Assembly: GCA_964585305.1 (NCBI GenBank)
Contig: CAZPDM010000112.1
Coordinates: 1-11,017 of the forward strand
Source: CAZPDM01 sp964585305
GTDB taxonomy: Bacteria > Planctomycetota > Uabimicrobiia > Uabimicrobiales > JABWCH01
DNA: 11,017 nucleotides
Direction of reading: 5' to 3'
Numbering within the stretch: position 1 is the first letter of the stretch; every line of letters starts with the position of its first letter. The notes under the pieces were generated by a model. The model worked only from the letters and a program-made list of their open reading frames with translations. It did not search any database and was not told the origin of the DNA. Below are positions 6,995 to 11,017 of the stretch, in pieces. The translations under genes were made by a program, and so were the position numbers.

Positions 6995-7069
6995 AACAAT
7001 CAATTCTTTGATTGTTATAGTATGAGATTTACCGGTTTTTTTATAGAGGTAATTGTCATACTAAACAAT
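6995..7069. other. Two overlapping, mutually exclusive hairpins
   Basis: Hairpin A is AACAATCAA (6995-7003) with TTGATTGTT (7008-7016) around a TTCT loop. Hairpin B is ATTGTT (7011-7016) plus TAGTATGA (7018-7025) and TTACC (7029-7033), pairing with GGTAA (7048-7052), TCATACTA (7056-7063) and AACAAT (7064-7069). ATTGTT is used by both, so only one can form. The block lies about 30 bases past the stop of the secreted-protein gene on the minus strand. The minus strand has no T-run after it, while the plus strand has TTTTT at 7071-7075. It may protect or end that transcript, or be a small inverted-repeat element. Confidence 0.4.
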
Positions 7070-7101
7070 GTTTTTGATCATGTGGAATAATAGAACTTTA
7101 A

Positions 7102-8475
7102 CTACATTCTTGCTACAAGGATATGTAATTTATATTCTGATATTTTATTGCCGTCGTCTACTTTTAGAGTAATATAAAATGATCTGCTGTTAGCGGTAGG
7201 TTTTACTAGACAAACAGTTCCAAGATTGCAAAATTTTGCGGATACTCCTTCATCATATTTAAACGTTCCATAATTTTCAAATTCAGTTTCATTTCCCTCT
7301 ATTTTCACTATCTCTGCTTCAACAACTTCCTTAAGTTTAATTATGAATAGGGAACCTCTTAAAATCTTTACTTGTTGAGTATCATGCGAAATTAATTCGA
7401 CTAATGGTATAGATAGTTTTGGTGTATTTTGTTGAGTTTGTATTCTAACATCAGCTTTTAAATCTTTATTACCATAATCAGAACCTTTAACTGAAAACAT
7501 AAAAGATTTGGCATTGACTTGCGGACGAACTCGACAAAGATAACAAAAATGTACAGCACCTATTCCTTCTGGATACGAAAATGATTTTAAAAATTGAAAA
7601 CTTTCGTTTAAATCACTATCTTGTAACAACCCTTCTGGCTTTTTTGAAAATTGGCATCCAGTAGCGACTGTAGTTTTAGCTAAAAATAAATTTTCTGGAC
7701 CTACCCATACATTTTTGGAATTTTCTATTGGGGATGCTCCAGATATAGAATTTCCTTGAGAATCTACATAATTGATAGCCATTTCTGCTACCGTTACATA
7801 ATTTGTAACTATAGGAAGATTTAAATAATTGGAAGTATATTTTTCAGAAGAACATTCTACATAAAATTTATTTTTTACCGTAAAAGCTGGTACTTTATCT
7901 AGGGCTAACTCTTGTTTACTAAACGCTATTTCAATGACTTCTGGTACCTTTTTACATTCATCTTTTTTAATTCGATAAAGAGTTAGAGATGGCGTTTTAC
8001 AAGCTGAATCTACTTTACATACAAAATTATCTTTTGTTGTGCAACCATTACTAAGCACAAGAAAAATGATAGATTCTTTTGTCTCTTTAATACCATATAA
8101 CAATTCTTCTGAAGAATCCTCTTCAAGTAATAAAATGATAGACCTATTTCTTCCCTTAATTGTTACTTCCTTAGTTTCTTTTGGTAATGTATATTCAAGA
8201 GTTACAAAAAAAGGTGCTATCAGTTGAATTTCTACTTCGCTAGTAGGAGGGATACCTACTACTGACATTTCCCAGTTAACAGGAGGAGTTAGGTAGGCAT
8301 TGGGAACTATTTGTATATTTGTGTAACCTGGTGTGGGAGCAGTTCCTATTACTTCGATAAGGTATTTATTCTCCGATACACATTTAATAGAAGCATCATT
8401 CACATAAAGAATTTCTGAGTATACATAAGAAATGCTCAAAAAAATAAACAAAAAATAAATTGTAAAATTTTTCAT
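7102..8475 (-). CDS. Secreted protein of unknown function with duplicated domain
   Basis: 457 residues from the ATG at 8475. No Shine-Dalgarno lies in the usual place, and an AAAGGAAG sits about 60 bases upstream. Residues 1-20 form a signal peptide (MKNFTIYFLFIF then SYVYS). The mature N-terminus contains IGTAPTPGYTNIQIVPNAYL and TPPVNWEMSVVGIPPTS (43-79), which looks like a compact beta domain. I do not recognise a named family. The middle (about 145-210) carries six Cys, suggesting disulfides outside the cytoplasm. The C-terminal half holds two related units, about 262-336 and 375-444. They share a start of (N/S)LF(L/I)xK, then F.Y.EG(I/V).A..FC, then C.V(R/K)P..N(A/S).SF, then (S/K)V...D.GNK. 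The match indicates an internal duplication. No enzymatic motif is visible, so the role may be structural, adhesive or binding. Confidence 0.75.
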   Translation of the reverse strand: MKNFTIYFLFIFLSISYVYSEILYVNDASIKCVSENKYLIEVIGTAPTPGYTNIQIVPNAYLTPPVNWEMSVVGIPPTSEVEIQLIAPFFVTLEYTLPKETKEVTIKGRNRSIILLLEEDSSEELLYGIKETKESIIFLVLSNGCTTKDNFVCKVDSACKTPSLTLYRIKKDECKKVPEVIEIAFSKQELALDKVPAFTVKNKFYVECSSEKYTSNYLNLPIVTNYVTVAEMAINYVDSQGNSISGASPIENSKNVWVGPENLFLAKTTVATGCQFSKKPEGLLQDSDLNESFQFLKSFSYPEGIGAVHFCYLCRVRPQVNAKSFMFSVKGSDYGNKDLKADVRIQTQQNTPKLSIPLVELISHDTQQVKILRGSLFIIKLKEVVEAEIVKIEGNETEFENYGTFKYDEGVSAKFCNLGTVCLVKPTANSRSFYITLKVDDGNKISEYKLHILVARM

Positions 8476-8604
8476 AAAAATTAGTGCAGAAAACCACAGT
8501 TTTTTAAAAACGTGTACTAATGCACTTCCTTTCTTAAAAAATTAAAGTAAGAAATGTTTATAAAAGAATTATCAGATTATTTTTAAGAAAAAATTTTCTC
8601 TTGT

Positions 8605-8625
8605 CTAAGAGGCTCTCCAACTCAT
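8605..8625 (-). CDS. Possible six-codon leader peptide
   Basis: AGGAGA at 8637-8632, six bases from an ATG, opens MSWRAS and then TAG. Right after it the minus strand reads CTCTT-AGAC-AAGAG followed by AAAATTTTTTC, a weak terminator-like hairpin overlapping the stop codon. The arrangement resembles an attenuator leader for the secreted-protein gene 130 bases downstream. It may instead be a chance start or the residue of a deleted gene. Confidence 0.25.
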   Translation of the reverse strand: MSWRAS

Positions 8626-8667
8626 TTATTTTCTCCTAACATAATCTGCGACAAGTAGGCGATTTGT

Positions 8668-8698
8668 TAGATATTTCCAAATATTTTGGGAATATCTA
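8668..8698. other. 11-bp stem in the leader of the secreted-protein gene
   Basis: TAGATATTTCC (8668-8678) and GGGAATATCTA (8688-8698) pair over 11 bp around a 9-nt loop, with one G-T wobble in the plus reading. It starts at the predicted transcript start of the promoter at 8705-8732, so it would be either a 5'-end hairpin or an operator. Confidence 0.35.
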
Positions 8699-8704
8699 CA
8701 ATTA

Positions 8705-8732
8705 TTTATAACTATCTTGTGGGGCGACACAA
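8705..8732 (-). promoter_or_regulatory. Possible promoter of the secreted-protein gene
   Basis: The minus strand has TTGTGT (8732-8727), 16 bases and TATAAA (8710-8705). TTGTG/CACAA (8717-8721/8728-8732) forms an inverted repeat over the -35 and spacer. The leader would be about 220 nt. Confidence 0.35.
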
Positions 8733-8773
8733 TTAACAATCAATCGCATCGGCTTGTGCGTACTAAGTTTAAG

Positions 8774-8820
8774 AAAAAAATGCCATGTTGGGCGGATACA
8801 GTGTAGTAATTTTTTATGGC
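8774..8820 (-). terminator. Terminator of the radical SAM gene
   Basis: On the minus strand, 16 bases past the stop, GCCAT (8820-8816) pairs with ATGGC (8786-8782). One A and seven T follow (8780-8774). The stem is short (5 bp) and the loop long, but the loop contains a small TAC/GTA helix and the T-run is strong. Confidence 0.55.
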
Positions 8821-8835
8821 TGTTTTTCTTCTAGT

Positions 8836-10200
8836 CTATGGCTCTTTTTTATATACTCCTCTACCCTCTCTTAGACCATTTGAGATATTTTCGACGAATA
8901 GCTGCCAGTCTTCTGATTCGCTAGCACTAGCAATTTCTGCTAACACTGATTCAATTATGGCCTTTTGGAATGTACAAAACCATCTTGGTGGCTTCGTTAT
9001 ATTTTTTGATATTTGAAAACTCGTTCCTAGACATGATTTACATATTTCATTTGCCCAGCACTCATTACATTCGTAGTGATTATCTTTTACATTTTCAAAA
9101 AAACGCTGTTGAATAGCAACATAGCGAGATTTATTCCATCCATCATTTACAAACCCGTAACTCGTTTCAGATGACTCAAGTAAATAACAGGGGAATGCTT
9201 CACCATCAAAATTTATTGCCATAAATGTTTTGCCCGCACCGCAAATGTACTGATTTTTAACATGGCTAGAGTAACCACGGAGTATAAATTCTATTCCTCT
9301 TAATAAATACGGTTGATTAGTACGATATGACTTAATACTAAGTCGTGCAGATTCTGTAAAGAACGTACTTATGTGTTCAATTTTTTCTATCGTATCGCAT
9401 CCATGCCAAATGCCAACAGTTGGTGATATTTGTATCTCTCGGATGCCAAGTGATAGAAAATGATCGATCAAATGTTGAGTAGTAATACCTTTGTCATAGT
9501 GATTTCTTGTATAGACAGTTTCAACCCCTATATTTACACCGGCGTCAAGTAGCTTTTGAATTGAATCGGTGACTTGATGATAAGTTCCTTTTCCTCCTAA
9601 TGTGGGACGCAATTCATCATGTATTTCTTGTTTTCCATCGAGGCTTATCCAAATAAATATGTCATTTTCTAGCGAATAATCGATAATTTCGTTAGTAAGT
9701 TTTGTTCCGTTAGTAACCATTACAAACTTTGGAGGGCGAAAACCAAGGGCATCTGATTCTTTTATGTATCCATCAACAAGCCTTTTTACAACAGGCCAGG
9801 CTAGAGTTGGTTCCCCCCCCAAGAACTTCACACTTAATAGGCCTTTATCTGAGAGTGATAACGTTCGTGAGATTACCGAATCCGCAACGTCAAATGACAT
9901 AATTCCATTTATTTTGTTCAGTTCTGTCGCATAACAATATACGCATCTGAGATTACACCTCTGACTGACATGCACTACAACATCTTCCAATGAGCTTGAT
10001 GCCTGTGAACTTATCAATTTTCGACTAGATTGATACGATCTCAGTTTTTCCTCAACAATCTCCTTCAATAACTCATTACTCACATAAGAATGTTGCTTCC
10101 TTAAACCAAATATCTCCATAATTTCTGAAATATAAAGATACTGTTTATCGTCTGATAAAAGCAATCGGTAGCGGCCCGGGTAAAGGAAGCATTTTCTCAC
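8836..10200 (-). CDS. SPASM-domain radical SAM peptide maturase
   Basis: 454 residues from a GTG at 10200. The N-terminal part (FLYPGRYRLLL onward, to about 70) resembles the leader-binding region of RiPP maturases. The radical SAM core follows, with RCNLRCVYCY, Cys82/86/89 for the SAM-binding 4Fe-4S cluster, and GGEP at 128-131. The C-terminal SPASM region has seven Cys for auxiliary clusters: Cys320 (CGAGKTF), Cys338 (FPCYLL), Cys378, 381, 387 and 390 (CNECWANEICKSC), and Cys409. Enzymes of this layout install carbon-sulfur, carbon-carbon or related crosslinks on precursor peptides. The adjacent 68-residue gene is the obvious substrate. The start is doubtful: the GTG has only a weak ribosome site, while the excellent AGGAGG at 10263-10258 leads into another frame. 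A one-base loss in the AAAA at 10192-10195 would give a 470-residue protein from 10249. The enzyme class is sure. The bond formed is not. Confidence 0.9.
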   Translation of the reverse strand: MRKCFLYPGRYRLLLSDDKQYLYISEIMEIFGLRKQHSYVSNELLKEIVEEKLRSYQSSRKLISSQASSSLEDVVVHVSQRCNLRCVYCYATELNKINGIMSFDVADSVISRTLSLSDKGLLSVKFLGGEPTLAWPVVKRLVDGYIKESDALGFRPPKFVMVTNGTKLTNEIIDYSLENDIFIWISLDGKQEIHDELRPTLGGKGTYHQVTDSIQKLLDAGVNIGVETVYTRNHYDKGITTQHLIDHFLSLGIREIQISPTVGIWHGCDTIEKIEHISTFFTESARLSIKSYRTNQPYLLRGIEFILRGYSSHVKNQYICGAGKTFMAINFDGEAFPCYLLESSETSYGFVNDGWNKSRYVAIQQRFFENVKDNHYECNECWANEICKSCLGTSFQISKNITKPPRWFCTFQKAIIESVLAEIASASESEDWQLFVENISNGLREGRGVYKKEP

Positions 10201-10249
10201 AACTCTGTTTCTTTGTCATATCAATGGACCTAATATACTTTTCTTCCAT
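10145..10249 (-). CDS. 34-codon frame overlapping the maturase start
   Basis: An ATG at 10249, eight bases after AGGAGG (10263-10258), opens MEEKYIRSIDMTKKQSCEK and runs to TAA at 10145-10147. The last 56 bases overlap the radical SAM gene in another frame. The part up to about 10195 reads like a genuine N-terminus, while the rest (MLPLPGPLPIAFIRR) is merely the shifted frame of the maturase. I take it as the true start of the maturase with a one-base frameshift. A separate small peptide, or programmed frameshifting, is possible. Confidence 0.45.
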   Translation of the reverse strand: MEEKYIRSIDMTKKQSCEKMLPLPGPLPIAFIRR

Positions 10250-10272
10250 TTATCCTCCCTCCTAATTAAGAG

Positions 10273-10302
10273 GCTGGTGTGAGAATTTACTTCCACACCA
10301 GC
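10273..10302 (-). terminator. Intercistronic hairpin between precursor and maturase
   Basis: GCTGGTGTG and CACACCAGC form a perfect 9-bp G+C-rich stem with a 12-nt loop, starting about 10 bases past the precursor stop. On the minus strand CTCTTAATTAGG follows, so the T-run is poor and termination would be partial. Such a leaky terminator or stability hairpin would yield more precursor than maturase mRNA, as expected in RiPP operons. Confidence 0.6.
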
Positions 10303-10311
10303 ACTAAGTGG

Positions 10312-10518
10312 TTAACCGCAGCCAAAGCCACCGCAATTTGGGACATGAGCCATAGCTAATATTTCGCTAAGCTTCTTTAGATCATCTGTCTTAAGAGCAA
10401 TGAGAGCTTCTTTGTCTCCTAGAATCACTTCTAGAGTTCCAGCACTAAGAGATCTTGCTACTCTTTCCAACTCAGCTCCCCTCAAATGGGAGATGTCGGG
10501 AACGTTTCTCTCGGTCAT
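10312..10518 (-). CDS. RiPP precursor peptide with CGGFGC core
   Basis: 68 residues. The ATG at 10518 has AAAGGAGG five bases upstream. The first ~58 residues look like a leader: charged, helical (LRGAELERVARSLSA, then TDDLKKLSEILAMA) and free of Cys. The last ten are HVPNCGGFGCG less the His, a Gly-rich tail with Cys62 and Cys67. A long acidic/basic leader, a short Cys/Gly C-terminus and a SPASM radical SAM gene 111 bases downstream together make a modified-peptide precursor very likely. The crosslink could be a sulfur-to-carbon thioether (sactipeptide or ranthipeptide type), for instance from Cys62 or Cys67 to Phe65 or a neighbour. That is inference. I do not recognise the leader as a named family. 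At 93 G/C of 207 bases it is richer than the surrounding genes, suggesting transfer or strong codon selection. Confidence 0.8.
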   Translation of the reverse strand: MTERNVPDISHLRGAELERVARSLSAGTLEVILGDKEALIALKTDDLKKLSEILAMAHVPNCGGFGCG

Positions 10519-10795
10519 GATAGCCTCCTTTCATTGATGGTTTAGCCAATGTGGTTTTAAGGTAGGTTGCCCACTAGCCATTAAACGACCGGCCTTTCCT
10601 TGCGGGAATAAAACACAATATATACGACTCTCCAACGATCTACTTGGAAGAATTGTATTTTTTTAACTTTGTAATCATTTTATTGGTGAATTAAGAAATT
10701 TTTTTAATCTCTTGATTCAGATATAAAATTATATAGATATGATTATCTTATTTTTTACTAAAAAAAATAAAATACTTTAATATCTTCAAATATTA
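10519..10795 (-). promoter_or_regulatory. Long 5' leader of the RiPP operon
   Basis: If the promoter at 10796-10824 is used, about 270 nt precede the precursor start. The distal part (10519-10620) is G+C-richer than the AT tract behind it. It holds a TTCC-CGCAA-GGAA hairpin (about 10598-10610), a GTGG/CTAC stem (10574-10562), a near-repeat of TGGCTA (10575-10580 and 10545-10550) and a short open frame (10531-10581). A TCCAA/TTGGA pair lies at 10631-10648. The proximal part (10650-10775) is a featureless AT tract. I tested it by eye against common riboswitch consensuses and found no convincing match. Confidence 0.4.
10531..10581 (-). CDS. Possible 16-codon upstream peptide
   Basis: The ATG at 10581 opens MASGQPTLKPHWLNHQ and the TGA at 10533-10531 touches the AAAGGAGG of the precursor gene. 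Ribosomes ending there would sit on the precursor ribosome site. Its own ribosome site is poor (AAAGG eleven bases upstream), so it may be fortuitous. Confidence 0.25.
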   Translation of the reverse strand: MASGQPTLKPHWLNHQ

Positions 10796-10798
10796 AAG
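10775..10798. promoter_or_regulatory. Operator-like inverted repeat at the RiPP transcript start
   Basis: CTTTAATAT (10775-10783) and ATATTAAAG (10790-10798) form a perfect 9-bp inverted repeat with a 6-bp gap. It overlaps the -10 hexamer and the predicted start near 10789, the classic place for a repressor dimer. It could also fold as an RNA hairpin at the 5' end. Confidence 0.5.
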
Positions 10799-10824
10799 AT
10801 ACCTAATTCTTTTTTATCTGTCAA
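10796..10824 (-). promoter_or_regulatory. Sigma-70-type promoter of the RiPP operon
   Basis: The minus strand reads TTGACA (10824-10819), 17 bases and TATCTT (10801-10796). The -35 is perfect and the -10 matches four of six with ideal spacing. It is the best promoter between the terminator at 10882-10905 and the precursor gene. Confidence 0.65.
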
Positions 10825-10881
10825 ATATTTTTTATTTTTTTATAAAATAATTTATAACTATATATTAAATAGTTATTTAAG

Positions 10882-10905
10882 TAAATGCGTGATTTCACGC
10901 ATTTA
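10882..10905 (-). terminator. Terminator of the gene at the right edge
   Basis: TAAATGCGTG and CACGCATTTA form a perfect 10-bp stem with a 4-nt loop, six bases past the stop at 10911-10913. On the minus strand the A-tract precedes the stem and TTTACTT ends it. In the plus reading ATTTTTTT follows, so it would also stop antisense transcripts. Confidence 0.7.
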
Positions 10906-10910
10906 TTTTT

Positions 10911-11017
10911 TTATCCATTTTTCTTTTGCATTTTTTCTACTTTATCCCATATTGCTTGTACAATACCAGATTTAGTTTGGTATAAAAATTCAGGGAGTAT
11001 TTTTGATGATGTACTGA
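10911..11017 (-). CDS. C-terminal end of an unidentified gene
   Basis: The last 34 codons of a minus-strand gene whose start lies beyond the window. The tail reads ILPEFLYQTKSGIVQAIWDK then VEKMQKKNG and TAA. It is amphipathic and Lys-rich, with normal coding character and a terminator directly after. It is too short to assign. Because that terminator and a separate promoter follow, it is probably not in one transcript with the RiPP genes, though it is the nearest upstream gene and could be a transporter or regulator for them. Confidence 0.7.
   Translation of the reverse strand, partial: STSSKILPEFLYQTKSGIVQAIWDKVEKMQKKNG

Larger units (their letters stand above)
6591..7101. other. 511-bp gene-free spacer
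   Basis: No open frame with a ribosome site is found on either strand. The right end holds the 3' region of the secreted-protein gene and the left end holds the patatin promoter. In between are several inverted repeats: 6614-6637, GACTGCA/TGCAGTC near 6683-6711, 6868-6892, and the pair at 6995-7069. A 35-codon open stretch around 6826-6933 on the plus strand (containing MAEITVANCDRK) has no ribosome site and may be a gene relic. Confidence 0.5.
8476..8835. other. 360-bp spacer upstream of the secreted-protein gene
   Basis: It holds the radical SAM terminator at its right end (8774-8820), then, reading leftward, a possible promoter (8705-8732), a hairpin (8668-8698), a 6-codon frame with a consensus ribosome site (8605-8625) and an AT-rich tract. 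Overlapping repeats ATTAGT/ACTAAT and AGTGCA/TGCACT (8480-8525) could fold the leader just before the start codon. No ordinary gene is seen. Confidence 0.5.

Noticed and set aside
6601..7101. CRISPR array or tRNA in the large gap
   Set aside because: There are inverted repeats but no regularly spaced direct repeats, and no cloverleaf or T-loop motif is seen.
10519..10650. c-di-GMP (GEMM-type) or other known riboswitch before the RiPP precursor
   Set aside because: Short matches such as GCAA and AGGCCGG occur, but the conserved cores and their order are missing. No known class fits by eye.

Overview
An AT-rich bacterial segment (roughly 30-35% G+C by eye), with every supported gene on the minus strand. 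Strong Shine-Dalgarno sequences (AGGAGG, AAAGGAGG, GGGGG) precede several genes, which argues against a typical Bacteroidetes host even though two proteins (a TolB-like propeller and a GH5-type hydrolase) recall families common there. I cannot name the organism. Long AT-rich spacers, a decayed insertion sequence and a small palindromic insertion suggest an accessory region.

Layout from left to right (transcription runs right to left). (1) 1-~1980: an IS607-family element with intact tnpB (6-1319) and a tnpA serine recombinase (1316-1963) interrupted in frame by a 69-bp stop-containing palindrome at 1550-1618. (2) 2129-3013: a secreted TolB/PD40 beta-propeller with a near-consensus promoter. 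(3) 3114-4181: a GH5-like glycoside hydrolase with no signal peptide. (4) 4323-6590: a patatin-like lipid hydrolase with seven N-terminal membrane segments. (5) 6591-7101: a gene-free gap with strong inverted repeats. (6) 7102-8475: a secreted, Cys-containing protein of unknown function with a duplicated C-terminal module. (7) 8836-10518: a small peptide-modification locus, made of a 68-residue precursor ending in a Gly/Cys-rich tail and a SPASM radical SAM maturase. It has its own promoter, a ~270-nt leader, an intercistronic hairpin and a terminator. (8) 10911-11017: the last 34 codons of another minus-strand gene.

The RiPP (ribosomally made, post-translationally modified peptide) locus is the most interesting part. 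Precursor and maturase are adjacent, and the precursor is clearly less AT-rich (93 of 207 bases G or C) than its surroundings. The best ribosome-binding site in front of the maturase opens a different reading frame from the radical SAM protein, so the gene either carries a one-base frameshift or uses a weak GTG start. No transporter or leader protease is visible.

A second structural theme is a repeated terminator-promoter module at 1983-2079 and 4229-4310. It joins an ACAGACAAGC hairpin to a TATAATATT promoter box at identical spacing. One copy separates the patatin and hydrolase genes. The other lies between the propeller gene and the IS607 element, which suggests the element landed just downstream of a resident promoter. 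The propeller, hydrolase, patatin and secreted protein show no evident shared pathway.
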